This document shows, piece by piece, positions 49,921 to 59,970 of a stretch of DNA of 64,000 nucleotides. The stretch covers positions 1 through 64,000 of the forward strand of contig CAWJXV010000007.1 in assembly GCA_963846915.1 (NCBI GenBank), written 5' to 3'. Source of the DNA: PALSA-612 sp963846915. GTDB lineage: Bacteria > Actinomycetota > Thermoleophilia > Gaiellales > Gaiellaceae. How positions within the stretch are numbered: the first letter of the stretch is position 1; each line of letters begins with the position of its first letter. Below the pieces are notes generated by a model that was not told where the DNA came from, made no database searches, and saw only the letters and a program-made list of their open reading frames with translations. A program made the translations under genes and the position numbers.

Positions 49921-50473
49921 GCTCGAGCGCGGCGTCGGCGAGGTGCTGATCGACGAGGCGACGCTGCAGAGCCGCATCGCCGAGCTCGGCGAGGAGATCT
50001 CCGCCTTCTACGGGCGCGACCGGCGCGATCCGCTCCTCGTCGGCGTCCTCAAGGGCGCCGTCTTCTTCATGTCGGACCTGATGCGTCACCTGACCGTGCC
50101 CTGTGAAGTCGACTTCATGGCGATCTCGAGCTACGGCGCGGCGACCGACAGCTCCGGCGTCGTCCGGATCCTCAAGGACCTGGACATCAACATCGAGGGC
50201 CGTCACGTGCTCGTCGTCGAGGACATCATCGACTCCGGGCTCACGCTCTCGTACCTGATCCGAAACCTCGAGTCACGCGAGCCGGCCTCCCTCGAGGTCG
50301 CCGCGCTGATGACCAAGCCGGCTCGCCGGGAGATCGACGTCGACGTCCGCTGGGTCGGCTTCGAGATCCCGAACAGGTTCGTGATCGGGTACGGGCTCGA
50401 CTTCGCCGAGCGATACAGGAACCTGCCGTACGTCGGCGTACTGAGCGATGAATTGATCCCCGAAGGAGCCTGA
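49904..50473 (+). CDS. hpt: Hypoxanthine phosphoribosyltransferase
   Basis: Purine salvage enzyme of 189 aa. The PRPP-binding motif is VLVVEDIIDSGLTL. LVGVLKGAVFFMSDLMRHL and GYGLDFAERYRNLPYVGVL are family segments. ATG 49904 lies within the 3' end of tilS, so translation is coupled. ftsH follows after 64 nt. Confidence 0.95.
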   Translation: MSTRTELERGVGEVLIDEATLQSRIAELGEEISAFYGRDRRDPLLVGVLKGAVFFMSDLMRHLTVPCEVDFMAISSYGAATDSSGVVRILKDLDINIEGRHVLVVEDIIDSGLTLSYLIRNLESREPASLEVAALMTKPARREIDVDVRWVGFEIPNRFVIGYGLDFAERYRNLPYVGVLSDELIPEGA

Positions 50474-50504
50474 AAGGAAACCGTTTGCGGGCGTCTGCCG
50501 AAGA

Positions 50505-50523
50505 CAGAGTGCCTGCTACTCTG
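50505..50523 (+). promoter_or_regulatory. Inverted repeat over a possible ftsH promoter
   Basis: CAGAGT (50505-50510) and ACTCTG (50518-50523) flank a 7-nt loop and include TACTCT (50517-50522), a possible -10 box 15 nt before GTG 50538. Candidate operator. Confidence 0.35.
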
Positions 50524-50537
50524 GCCACTGAGATCGC

Positions 50538-52496
<1,959 letters not shown>

Positions 52497-52537
52497 TCCC
52501 CTCCCGACGGCGCCTCGTCTTCGACGGACACCATTCG

Positions 52538-52570
52538 GTGCCAGGCACGTGCCTGGCACCTGCCCGTCAC
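52538..52570 (+). repeat. REP-like palindromic array h (3 units)
   Basis: GTGCCAGGCAC, GTGCCTGGCAC and a degenerate CTGCCCGTCAC, between the convergent ftsH and dehydrogenase genes. The third unit contains the stop codon of the dehydrogenase gene (52567-52569). Confidence 0.85.
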
Positions 52571-53419
52571 TCGCGGCGTGTCGCGTAGTACGTCGCGGCC
52601 ATGTCCTCGTCGCCGTGGCCGAGCTCGATCGCCCGTGACATGCGTGCGAGGGACGCGCGGGCGAGGGCGAGATCGACGCCGGCGCTCGAGGCCGCGTCCA
52701 GGATCAGCTCGACGTCCTTTGCGGCCAGGCGGAGCGTGAACGAGGGCTCGTCCAGCTTCCCGGAGAGGATCGCCTCCGTCTTCATGTGTGCGTAGGGCAT
52801 GTCCATTCCGCCGCCGGCGATCGACTCGAGGAACCGCTCCGGCTCGACACCCAGAGCCTGCGCGAACGCGACCGTCTCGGCGAGGTTCTCGAGCGAGTTC
52901 AGGATCCAGTGGTTGAGCACGAGCTTGAGCGCGCTCGCCGATCCGACCTCGTCTCCGAGCGAGACGAGCTTTCGCGCGATCGCGGGCAGCACCGCCGCGC
53001 ATGTCGCCCGCGCGTCCTCCGGGCCTGCGAGGAGCACGACGAGCTGTCCCTGCTCTGCCGGCGCGCGGGTCCCGAGCACCGGGGCGTCGACGTAGACGAG
53101 CCCGGCCTCTGCCGCGAGTGCGGCAAGGCGCTGGGTCCACTCGGCGCCGACGGTGCTCGTCTGCGCCCAGACGGCGCCCGGCACTGCTGCAGGCGCCGCC
53201 TCACGCATGACCGCGTCGACGGTCGGCCCGTCGGAGAGCATCGTGACGAGGAGCTCGGCGTCCGGCGACGGCTTCGGCAGGCGTCGCAGCCGCTTCGGCG
53301 CCGAGGCCTTCGGCCCGTTCGAGCGTCCGGTTCCACGCCCGAACGTCGTGCCCGGCGTCCGCGAGCCGCCGCGCGATCGGACCGCCCATGATCCCGGTCC
53401 CGAGGACGGCGACGCGCAT
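52567..53419 (-). CDS. Beta-hydroxyacid dehydrogenase (HIBADH/GarR-like), apparent frameshift
   Basis: NAD(P)-dependent 2-hydroxy- or 3-hydroxyacid dehydrogenase family. The Rossmann start MRVAVLGTGIMGGPIARRLA reads from ATG 53419. The frame is lost near 53260-53265, after EAAATPAEAVAG, and homology resumes one base off as DAELLVTMLSDGPTVDAVM. The catalytic-Lys helix (SASALKLVLNHWILNSLENL) and the C-terminal domain (KDVELILDAASSAGVDLAL) are normal. Restoring one base gives about 284 aa, the family size. TAGCGT lies 6 nt before the ATG. It may be a sequencing slip or a young pseudogene. Confidence 0.82.
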
Positions 53420-53425
53420 GCCGGG

Positions 53426-53431
53426 ACGCTA
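53426..53431 (-). promoter_or_regulatory. -10 box of the dehydrogenase gene, leaderless type
   Basis: Minus strand TAGCGT ends 6 nt before ATG 53419. Confidence 0.45.
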
Positions 53432-53489
53432 TCCCACCTCGAACCTCGGGCCGATCGCTGCAATCGTCTCGAGGCTGTGGTACCTCGCC

Positions 53490-53623
53490 CGCTCCCGAGC
53501 CGCCGTCGGTCGACGAGGCGCTCGCAGCCGGCGGCGCTCGAGTACTACCCTTCATCCGCTCCCGAGCCGCCGTCGGTCGACGAGGCCCTCGCGCCGTCGG
53601 CGCTCGAGCACGAGCCTTCATCG
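53490..53623 (+). repeat. 67-bp direct repeat, about two copies, upstream of folP
   Basis: CGCTCCCGAGCCGCCGTCGG starts at 53490 and again at 53557; the first 30 bp are identical and the rest diverges. The 67-bp period is not a multiple of three, which argues against a coding repeat. It occupies most of the 236-bp divergent gap. Confidence 0.7.
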
Positions 53624-53643
53624 CCCCCGGCTAATGGCGCGAC

Positions 53644-53649
53644 TACGCT
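53644..53649 (+). promoter_or_regulatory. -10 box of folP, leaderless type
   Basis: TACGCT ends 6 nt before GTG 53656. Confidence 0.5.
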
Positions 53650-53655
53650 GGCGGC

Positions 53656-54474
53656 GTGAGACCTCCGCTCGAGGAGCGTTTCCCGGCGCCTTCCGTGATG
53701 GGCGTCGTCAACGTGACGCCCGACTCGTTCTCGGACGCCGGGATGAATCTGCGGGCGGAAAACGCGATCGCGAGCGCGCGCCGCATGCTCGAGGAGGGGG
53801 CCTCGATCGTCGACCTCGGCGGCGAGTCGACCCGGCCCGGCTCGGAGGGCGTCTCGCTCGACGAGGAGCTTCGGCGCGTGCTGCCGGTGCTCGAAGCCGT
53901 GGCCGGCGAGCTGCCGGTCTCGATCGACACGTCCAAGGCCGAGGTGGCGCGCCGGGCGCTGGCGGCAGGCGCGGAGCTCGTCAACGACGTGACCGCGCTC
54001 CGCTCCGATCCCGAGCTGGCGGGCGTCGTCGCAGAGGCGGGCTGTTACCTCTGCCTGATGCACATGCTCGGCGAGCCGCGGACGATGCAGGAGGATCCGC
54101 GCTACGACGACGTGGCGTCCGAGGTCGCTGCCTTTCTCGAGGAACGCCTCGCGTTCGCGGTCTCGGCCGGCGTGGCGGAGGAGATGGTCTGCCTCGACCC
54201 GGGGATCGGCTTCGGGAAGACGATGGAGCAGAACTTCGAGCTCGTCCGCCGCCTCGACGTCCTGCGCGCGCTCGGCCGGCCGGTCGTGATCGGCTTCTCC
54301 CGCAAGCGCTCGCTGGGCCGACTCGTCGCCGATCCCGGCACGACCACTGGCCCGCTCTCCGCCAGCCTCGCCGCCGCCGTCACTGCCTACGAGCGCGGCG
54401 CCACGATCCTCCGCGTCCACGACGTCCGCGAGACCGTCGAGGCGCTCGCCGTCGCCAAGGCGGTGTCCGCGTGA
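53656..54474 (+). CDS. folP: Dihydropteroate synthase
   Basis: Joins p-aminobenzoate to the pterin pyrophosphate in folate synthesis; the sulfonamide target. 272 aa. Motifs: MGVVNVTPDSFSDAG, DLGGESTRPGS, SIDTSKAEVA, LVNDVTALRSD, DPGIGFGKTMEQN, GFSRKRSLG and ILRVHDV. First gene of a folP-folB-folK operon; its TGA overlaps the folB GTG. Confidence 0.96.
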   Translation: MRPPLEERFPAPSVMGVVNVTPDSFSDAGMNLRAENAIASARRMLEEGASIVDLGGESTRPGSEGVSLDEELRRVLPVLEAVAGELPVSIDTSKAEVARRALAAGAELVNDVTALRSDPELAGVVAEAGCYLCLMHMLGEPRTMQEDPRYDDVASEVAAFLEERLAFAVSAGVAEEMVCLDPGIGFGKTMEQNFELVRRLDVLRALGRPVVIGFSRKRSLGRLVADPGTTTGPLSASLAAAVTAYERGATILRVHDVRETVEALAVAKAVSA

Positions 54475-54824
54475 CGACGATCGAGCTGGCCGGGATCGAG
54501 CTCTTCGGCTATCACGGCGTCAATCCCGAGGAGCGCCGCGACGGGCAGCTGTTCGTCTTCGACGTCTGGCTCGAGGTCCCGGACGGAACGGGAGCCTCGG
54601 ACAGGCTCGAGGACACGATCGACTACCGCGAGGTGTCGGCGCTCGTTCGCGAGGTCTCGGACGGCCGCGCATTCCAGCTCCTCGAGGCGCTCGCGGCGAC
54701 ACTCGCCGACGAGCTCGTCGCCCGCTTTTCCGTCGACGTCGCGCGCGTCCGCGTTCGCAAGCCGCAGGTTCGGCTCGATCCGGAGGTCGAGTACTCGGCC
54801 GTGACGGTCGAGCGCCGGCGCTGA
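54471..54824 (+). CDS. folB: Dihydroneopterin aldolase
   Basis: 117 aa. ELAGIELFGYHGVNPEERRD contains the catalytic-region motif, and FQLLEALAATLADELV and VRVRKPQVRLD follow. GTG 54471 overlaps the folP stop by 4 bp; the TGA overlaps the folK ATG by one base. Confidence 0.94.
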   Translation: MTTIELAGIELFGYHGVNPEERRDGQLFVFDVWLEVPDGTGASDRLEDTIDYREVSALVREVSDGRAFQLLEALAATLADELVARFSVDVARVRVRKPQVRLDPEVEYSAVTVERRR

Positions 54825-55288
54825 TGCCGCGCGCCTACGTCGGCCTGGGCTCGAACCTGGGTGACCGCGAGCACATGATCTGGGGCGCGGTCCACATGCT
54901 GACCTTCAGCCCCGAGGTCGAGGTCGCCGCCGTCTCGTCGATCCGGGAGACGGATCCGGTCGATCTCGTCGACCAGCCGCCGTTTCTCAACGCCGCCGCC
55001 GCCCTCGACACCGAGCTCGGCCCACGTGCATTGCTCGACCTCCTGTTGACCGTCGAGCGCGAGCTCGGCCGCACGCGCGACGGCCCCCGCTTCGGCCCGC
55101 GGACGATCGACCTCGACCTGCTCCTGTACGGCGACGACGTGATCGACGAACCGGGGCTGTTCGTGCCGCATCCGCGGCTCCACGAGCGGCGTTTCGCGCT
55201 CGAGCCGCTCGCCGAGCTCGACCCGGATCTCGTCGTGCCGGGCCACGGCTCGGTCCAGGCTCTGCTCGCAGGTCTACAATTCTCGTGA
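54824..55288 (+). CDS. folK: 2-amino-4-hydroxy-6-hydroxymethyldihydropteridine diphosphokinase
   Basis: HPPK of 154 aa. YVGLGSNLGDRE, the RETDPVDLVDQPPFLNAAAA loop and the metal-binding signature GPRFGPRTIDLDLLLYGD are intact. Last of three overlapping folate genes. A TACAAT box for the next gene lies in its last codons. Confidence 0.95.
   Translation: MPRAYVGLGSNLGDREHMIWGAVHMLTFSPEVEVAAVSSIRETDPVDLVDQPPFLNAAAALDTELGPRALLDLLLTVERELGRTRDGPRFGPRTIDLDLLLYGDDVIDEPGLFVPHPRLHERRFALEPLAELDPDLVVPGHGSVQALLAGLQFS
55275..55280 (+). promoter_or_regulatory. -10 box of the DUF2469-like gene, leaderless type
   Basis: TACAAT ends 7 nt before ATG 55288, inside the 3' end of folK. This suggests an independent leaderless transcript. 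Confidence 0.5.
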
Positions 55289-55653
55289 TGTCCCACCTCG
55301 ACGACCTCGACGAGTACGAGGCGGAGCTCGAGCTCCGGATCAAGAAGGAGTACTCTGCGGTCTTCGCGCTGTTCCGCTACTGCGTGCTGACCCAGGACGC
55401 GACGTACCTCTGCAACAAGTACGACCTCGAGTTCATCCCGCGCGAGCACTACCCGTTCTTCAAGGTGGTCATGGAGGACGTGTGGGTCTGGGACAAGAAT
55501 CGGCCCTCGCGGATGCTCCCGCGCACCGAGGTGTACACGTCTGCCGACGTGACCGTCGAGGAGCTGCGCGACGAGGGCGACGGGCCGAGCCTGACGGCGG
55601 AGGCGCTCGCCGAGCGGATCGGCGAGTCGCTCTCGGCCGACGACGACGCCTAA
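55288..55653 (+). CDS. DUF2469-like hypothetical protein
   Basis: A 121-aa soluble protein. DEYEAELELRIKKEYSAVFA and FRYCVLTQDATYLCNKYDLE resemble the DUF2469 family of actinobacteria. The C terminus is acidic (GESLSADDDA). The start is ATG 55288; GTG 55285 is directly adjacent. Function unknown. It sits between folK and coaX, two cofactor genes. Confidence 0.7.
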   Translation: MSHLDDLDEYEAELELRIKKEYSAVFALFRYCVLTQDATYLCNKYDLEFIPREHYPFFKVVMEDVWVWDKNRPSRMLPRTEVYTSADVTVEELRDEGDGPSLTAEALAERIGESLSADDDA

Positions 55654-55660
55654 GTCCTCG

Positions 55661-56413
55661 TTGCTTCTCGCAGTCGACGCGGGCAACACCCAGACCGTCT
55701 TCGGCCTCTACCGGGACGCCGAGCTGCTCGAGCACTGGCGGGTGGCGACCGAGACGCAGCGCACGGGGGACGAGCTCGGCGCCCTGATCGGCCGCTTCAT
55801 CGAGCTCTCGTCGGTCGGCGGCGTGTGCCTCTCGTCGACGGTGCCGGCGCTCGTCCGGGAGTACGAAGGGTTCGCAGAGCGTTGGGCGAAGGCGCCGATC
55901 CTCGTCGTCGGGCCGGGCGTCCGCACCGGCATTCCGATCAAGCACGACGCGCCACGCGAGATCGGCCCCGACCGGCTGATGAACGCCGTCGCCGCGAAGG
56001 AGCGCCACGGCGCGCCCTGTATCGTCGTCGACTTCGGCACGTCGACGAACTTCGACGTCGTCTCGCCGGAAGGCGAGTACGTCGGCGGCGTGATCGCGCC
56101 GGGGATCGAGATCTCGATGGACGCGCTGTTCGCACGCGCAGCCCGGCTCGTCAAGGTCGACTTCGTCGAGCCGCCCGCGCCGATCGGAAAGACAACAGCG
56201 ACGGCTCTGCAGTCGGGCCTCGTCTACGGCTTCGCCGGCCAGGTCGACGGCATCGTGGCCGCGATCCGCGGCGAGCTGGGCGTCGAGGCGCAGGTCGTCG
56301 CCACCGGCGGCCTCGCCGAGCTGATCGCTCCGCACTCGAAGACGATCGGCAGGCTCGACCCGCTGCTCACGCTCGAAGGCCTGCGCATCGTCTGGGAGCG
56401 CAACCAGGACTGA
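55661..56413 (+). CDS. coaX: Type III pantothenate kinase
   Basis: First step of coenzyme A synthesis, ASKHA fold, 250 aa. LLAVDAGNTQTVFGLYRD (phosphate 1), GPDRLMNAVAAKERHG, IVVDFGTSTNFDVVSPEGEY (phosphate 2) and GLAELIAPHS (adenosine region) are present. Start TTG 55661, 7 nt after the upstream gene. Residue Asn replaces the usual Thr after GTST, a small deviation. Confidence 0.93.
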   Translation: MLLAVDAGNTQTVFGLYRDAELLEHWRVATETQRTGDELGALIGRFIELSSVGGVCLSSTVPALVREYEGFAERWAKAPILVVGPGVRTGIPIKHDAPREIGPDRLMNAVAAKERHGAPCIVVDFGTSTNFDVVSPEGEYVGGVIAPGIEISMDALFARAARLVKVDFVEPPAPIGKTTATALQSGLVYGFAGQVDGIVAAIRGELGVEAQVVATGGLAELIAPHSKTIGRLDPLLTLEGLRIVWERNQD

Positions 56414-56515
56414 GAATCGGCACACGCGCGTGGAGTGGAAGACACGCGTGAGCGAGCCGCCGAGTGCGTTCGGGCCGCTGGCGTCCGAGCTTCGACCGAG
56501 GCAGATCGCAGGCCG

Positions 56516-56521
56516 TAGTAT
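56516..56521 (+). promoter_or_regulatory. -10 box of the monooxygenase gene, leaderless type
   Basis: TAGTAT ends 7 nt before ATG 56529, supporting that start over the earlier in-frame ORF start at 56430. Confidence 0.5.
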
Positions 56522-56528
56522 CCGGCCG

Positions 56529-58106
56529 ATGGCCGACCGCGAAGTCCCCGTTCTGATCGTCGGCGGGAGCCTCGTCGGGCTCTCGACGGGGCTGTTCCTG
56601 GGCTGGCACGGCGTCGAGTCGCTCGTCGTCGAGCGGCATCCCGGCACTGCGATCCACCCTCGCGCCGCGCTCTTCAACCAGCGCACGATCGAGCTCTACC
56701 GCGCCGTCGGCCTCGAGGACGAGATCGTCACCGCATCGGAGCGCGAATTCGTCCAGAACGGCGCAATCGTCTCGGTCGAGAGCCTCGGCGGCAAGGAGCT
56801 CGAGTACTACTTCCGCAACATCAACGAGGGCGTCGAGGACCTGAGCCCGTCGGCTCGACTGTTCGTGACACAGATCGGCCTCGAGCCGCTCCTGCACCGC
56901 CGCGCGGAGGAGCTCGGCGCCACGGTCGAATGGGGCAAGGAGCTGTCCTCGTTCGAGAGCCGCGACGACGGCGTCCTGGCGACTCTGGTGAACCGGGCAG
57001 ACGGGAGCGAGGAAACCGTCCGAGCCCGGTATCTCGTCGCCGCCGACGGTGTGCGCAGCCCGGTTCGCGAACGTCTCGGCATCCCGCTCCGGGGGCACCC
57101 GAGCTTCTCGAACAGCATCACGATCTACTTCCGCGCAGACGTGAACGAGCTGATCGGCGACCGGAGCCTCAGCGTGATCTACGTCTTCCACCCGCATCAG
57201 CAGGGGTTCTTCCGCTTCTCGCGCGCGGGCGACGCGGGGTTCCTCGTCGTCAACGCGACGCTCGAGGCGGACGGCGCTCGCAACCGCGACATCTGGCCCA
57301 CGTCCGGAGAAGAGGAGTGCATCGAATACGTGCGCGAGGCGCTCGGGGCGCCCGACTTGCCCGTCGAGATCGAGAACGTCCAGCGCTGGAACGCGTCCGC
57401 GGAGTGGGCCGAGCGCTTCCAGGAGGGGCCGGTGTTCCTCGCCGGCGACGCCGTCCACGGCATGCCTCCCACCGGCGGCTTCGGCGGCAACACCGGCGTC
57501 CAGGACGCGCACAACCTGGCCTGGAAGCTCGCGTTCGTCCTCGACGGCAGGGCGGGGGAGAGCCTGCTCGCCTCCTACGACACCGAGCGGCGGCCGGTCG
57601 GCGAGTTCGCGACGGAGCAGGCGTACACCCGCTACGTCGTACGGCTCGACCCCGAGCTCGACAGCAAGGAGAACCTCCAGCCGTACGTGCCCGAGCACGT
57701 GGTCGAGCTCGGCTACCGGTACCACTCGTCTGCGGTGATCTCCGAGCCCGGCGACGACGCGCTCTTCGAGGATCCGAAGCAGGCGTCCGCGAGTCCGGGC
57801 TCCCGCGCGCCGCACCTCGTGCTCGAGGACGGCCGCTCGGTGCTCGATCTCCTCGGCCGGCGCTTCGTGCTGCTCACCGGGCCGGGCGGTGCGGGCTGGC
57901 GCGAAGCCGCCGAGGAAGCCGGCATCGACTCGCACGCAGTCGCCGCAGCCGGCTTCGGCGAGCTCTACGGGACGGGAGGCGAGGGGGCGACGCTGATCCG
58001 CCCGGACGGCTTCGTCGCCTGGCGCACGCGCGACGCTGCCGACGACGAAGCCGCGGACACGCTCGCGCACGTGCTCGCACGCGTGCTCGACCGCTCGCCG
58101 CGCTGA
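56529..58106 (+). CDS. FAD-dependent aromatic monooxygenase (PHBH-type)
   Basis: Class A flavoprotein hydroxylase of 525 aa. The FAD motif is VPVLIVGGSLVGLSTGLFLG, the DG motif YLVAADGVRSPVRERLG, and the GD motif GPVFLAGDAVHGMPPTGGFG with NTGVQDAHNLAWKLA. A C-terminal thioredoxin-like domain (about 420-525) matches the PheA/TetX-MhpA branch that acts on phenols or polyketides. The substrate is unknown and no pathway genes are adjacent. Confidence 0.9.
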   Translation: MADREVPVLIVGGSLVGLSTGLFLGWHGVESLVVERHPGTAIHPRAALFNQRTIELYRAVGLEDEIVTASEREFVQNGAIVSVESLGGKELEYYFRNINEGVEDLSPSARLFVTQIGLEPLLHRRAEELGATVEWGKELSSFESRDDGVLATLVNRADGSEETVRARYLVAADGVRSPVRERLGIPLRGHPSFSNSITIYFRADVNELIGDRSLSVIYVFHPHQQGFFRFSRAGDAGFLVVNATLEADGARNRDIWPTSGEEECIEYVREALGAPDLPVEIENVQRWNASAEWAERFQEGPVFLAGDAVHGMPPTGGFGGNTGVQDAHNLAWKLAFVLDGRAGESLLASYDTERRPVGEFATEQAYTRYVVRLDPELDSKENLQPYVPEHVVELGYRYHSSAVISEPGDDALFEDPKQASASPGSRAPHLVLEDGRSVLDLLGRRFVLLTGPGGAGWREAAEEAGIDSHAVAAAGFGELYGTGGEGATLIRPDGFVAWRTRDAADDEAADTLAHVLARVLDRSPR

Positions 58107-58145
58107 TCGGCGGGGAGCGACTCCTGCGCCTGCGAGTCACCATGT

Positions 58146-58162
58146 GCCGGGTGGAGCCCGGC
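58146..58162. terminator. Small hairpin between convergent genes
   Basis: GCCGGG (58146-58151) and CCCGGC (58157-58162) with a 5-nt loop, in the 76-bp gap between the monooxygenase and dus genes. Confidence 0.4.
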
Positions 58163-58182
58163 GCCGGACTCGCGGGCGCTCT

Positions 58183-59241
58183 CTAGCCGCCGCCGTAGAT
58201 CGAGATCGGCAGCTCGAGCGTGATCTCGTCGCCCGCCGCCGTCTCGGTCTCGAGGCGCTCGACGATCTCGGCCGAGCCGGGGGCAGCGGCGAGCAGGCGC
58301 GTGACGACCTCTGCGGTCGAGCCGCAGCGGACGAGCTCCTGCACGAACGGCTTCGGGAAGCGGCCGTGGCCGAGGTACCAGCCGTAGAACTTCTTCAGGA
58401 AGCCCGACGCACGGTGCTCGCCGAGCTCACGGACGGTCTCGCGGACGAACACGATCAGCTCGGCGGCGATCTCCTCCCGCGTCGGCTCGGAGGCTTCGCC
58501 GTCGATCATCTCCCGCAGCGCCCAGGGGTTGCCCTGTGCCGCGCGGCCGACCATCACGGCCGAGGCGCCCGTCGTCGCGAGCACGGCCTGCGCTCGCGCG
58601 CGCGAGGTGATGTCCCCCGACGCGATCACGGGAACATCGACGCGCTCGACGAGCTCGGCCGTGAGCGAATGGTCGGCCGAGCCCGTGTACATCTGCCGGG
58701 CCGAGCGGGGGTGGAGCGTCAGGCTCTGCGCGCCGGCGGCGACGAGCCGCGGCCCGACGTCGAGGCACGCGCGCGAGCCGTTCTCGAGGCCGCGGCGCAT
58801 CTTCACGGTGACGGGCACGTCGACTGCGCACGCAACCGCGTCGACGATCCGGCAGGCGTGCTCCGGGTCGTCGAGGAGCGTCGCGCCGGCGCCGGTCTTC
58901 GTCACCTTCTTCACCGGGCAGCCGAAGTTGATGTCGACGATGTCCGCGCCGGCCTGCTCGACCATGGACGCCGCGGCGGCCATCGACGCCGGTTCGGAGC
59001 CGAAGATCTGCACGGCCAGCGGCCGCTCGTCGCCCGCGATGCGCAGATAGCCCAGGCTGCGCTCGTTCCGGTGGTGGAGACCGGCGCAGCTGACCATCTC
59101 CGAGCAGACGAGCCCGGCCCCGAAGCGGCGGCCCTGGCGGCGAAAGGCCTGCACGCTCACGCCGGCCATCGGCGCGAGCACGAGCCGCGACGGGATGTCG
59201 ACCGGGCCGATGCTCCAGCCCTCACGGAGATTTGCCTGCAT
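58183..59241 (-). CDS. dus: tRNA-dihydrouridine synthase
   Basis: FMN enzyme of 352 aa reducing uridine in tRNA. LVLAPMAGVSVQAFRR, the catalytic-Cys loop INFGCPVKKVTKTGAGATLL, VKMRRG and LTLHPRSARQMYTGSADHSL, and IASGDI with MVGRAAQGNPW are family motifs, closest to the DusB group. ATG 59241 has GGGAG upstream and a TAGGAT -10 box at 59258-59253. Confidence 0.93.
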   Translation of the reverse strand: MQANLREGWSIGPVDIPSRLVLAPMAGVSVQAFRRQGRRFGAGLVCSEMVSCAGLHHRNERSLGYLRIAGDERPLAVQIFGSEPASMAAAASMVEQAGADIVDINFGCPVKKVTKTGAGATLLDDPEHACRIVDAVACAVDVPVTVKMRRGLENGSRACLDVGPRLVAAGAQSLTLHPRSARQMYTGSADHSLTAELVERVDVPVIASGDITSRARAQAVLATTGASAVMVGRAAQGNPWALREMIDGEASEPTREEIAAELIVFVRETVRELGEHRASGFLKKFYGWYLGHGRFPKPFVQELVRCGSTAEVVTRLLAAAPGSAEIVERLETETAAGDEITLELPISIYGGG

Positions 59242-59252
59242 AACTCCCGAAA

Positions 59253-59258
59253 ATCCTA
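59253..59258 (-). promoter_or_regulatory. -10 box of dus
   Basis: Minus strand TAGGAT, 11 nt before ATG 59241, divergent from the greA promoter. Confidence 0.4.
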
Positions 59259-59294
59259 GCCGCAGAGGCGTTGCGCAGCCTCGGGCCGATCCGC

Positions 59295-59300
59295 TAGAAT
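59295..59300 (+). promoter_or_regulatory. -10 box of greA
   Basis: TAGAAT, with an expected start near 59307, leaves a leader of about 50 nt that contains the hairpin at 59308-59330. Confidence 0.5.
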
Positions 59301-59307
59301 CCCGGGC

Positions 59308-59337
59308 CGCGACGGCTGGAACGCCGCGCGTTTTTTT
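59308..59337 (+). terminator. Intrinsic terminator within the greA leader (attenuator candidate)
   Basis: An 8-bp stem with one bulged A (arms 59308-59316 and 59323-59330, loop TGGAAC) is followed by seven T residues (59331-59337). It lies between the greA promoter and its Shine-Dalgarno (AGGAGA, 59345-59350). No plus-strand gene ends nearby, so it must act on transcripts entering greA. E. coli greA has a comparable leader terminator that yields the GraL RNAs. Confidence 0.65.
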
Positions 59338-59355
59338 GTCCTACAGGAGATCGCC

Positions 59356-59829
59356 GTGAAGGAAGTCATCCTCACCAAAGAAGGCTACGACAAGCTCAAG
59401 CACGAGATCGAGTACCTCTCGACCGAGAAGCGGCGCGAGGTCGCCGAGCGCATCCGACATGCACGCGACTTCGGCGACATCACCGAGAACTCCGAGTACG
59501 ACGACGCGAAGAACGAGCAGGCCATGCTCGAGCACCGCATCGCCACGCTCGAGGAGCGCATGCGCTCGGCGCGCGTGATCTCGAAGAAGGACGTCGCCAA
59601 GGACGTCGTCTCGGTGGGCTCGACCGTGAGGCTCCGGGACGTCGAGGCGAACAAGACCTTCGAGTACAAGATCGTCGGCTCGGCCGAGGCGAACCCGTCC
59701 GAGAACAAGCTCTCGAACGAGTCGCCGGTCGGCAAGGCGATCATGGGCCACAAGAAGGGCGAGACGGTCGAGGTCTCGGCCCCGCGCGGCTCGCTCAAGT
59801 TCAAGATCCTCGAGATCAAGGCCGCGTAG
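59356..59829 (+). CDS. greA: Transcription elongation factor GreA
   Basis: Cleavage factor of 157 aa that rescues backtracked RNA polymerase. The N-terminal coiled coil carries the acidic tip (RDFGDITENSEYDDAKNEQ) and the C-terminal FKBP-like domain contains SVGSTVRLRD and SPVGKAIMGHKKGETVEV. Start GTG 59356 behind AGGAGA. Preceded by an apparent transcription attenuator. Confidence 0.96.
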   Translation: MKEVILTKEGYDKLKHEIEYLSTEKRREVAERIRHARDFGDITENSEYDDAKNEQAMLEHRIATLEERMRSARVISKKDVAKDVVSVGSTVRLRDVEANKTFEYKIVGSAEANPSENKLSNESPVGKAIMGHKKGETVEVSAPRGSLKFKILEIKAA

Positions 59830-59831
59830 TC

Positions 59832-59875
59832 GCCGACGGAAGTCGGCGCCTACGGCGCCACTGACTTCCATCGGC
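59832..59875 (+). terminator. Long hairpin after greA
   Basis: Arms 59832-59844 and 59863-59875 pair with one mismatch. An inner GGCGCC/GGCGCC pair (59845-59850, 59854-59859) extends the fold. It begins 2 nt after the greA stop and lacks a T-tract. Confidence 0.65.
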
Positions 59876-59925
59876 ATCCTGGGCCGGTCCGACGGATGTC
59901 GGGCGGCGCACGCACCCTAGTCAGA

Positions 59926-59947
59926 GTGCCAGGCACGTGCCTGGCAC
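59926..59947 (+). repeat. REP-like palindromic array i (2 units)
   Basis: Perfect pair GTGCCAGGCAC and GTGCCTGGCAC, ending 10 nt before the lysS -10 box, over the expected -35 position. Confidence 0.88.
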
Positions 59948-59957
59948 CAGTGGTGTC

Positions 59958-59963
59958 TAGACT
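59958..59963 (+). promoter_or_regulatory. -10 box of lysS, leaderless type
   Basis: TAGACT ends 7 nt before GTG 59971. It excludes the earlier in-frame start at 59896, which would read through the repeat array. Confidence 0.5.
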
Positions 59964-59970
59964 CGCCACC

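Noticed and set aside
58146..58162. GTGCCGGG-type hairpin after the monooxygenase as a degenerate array
   Set aside because: The spacing and unit sequence do not match the 11-bp pattern; treated as a plain hairpin.
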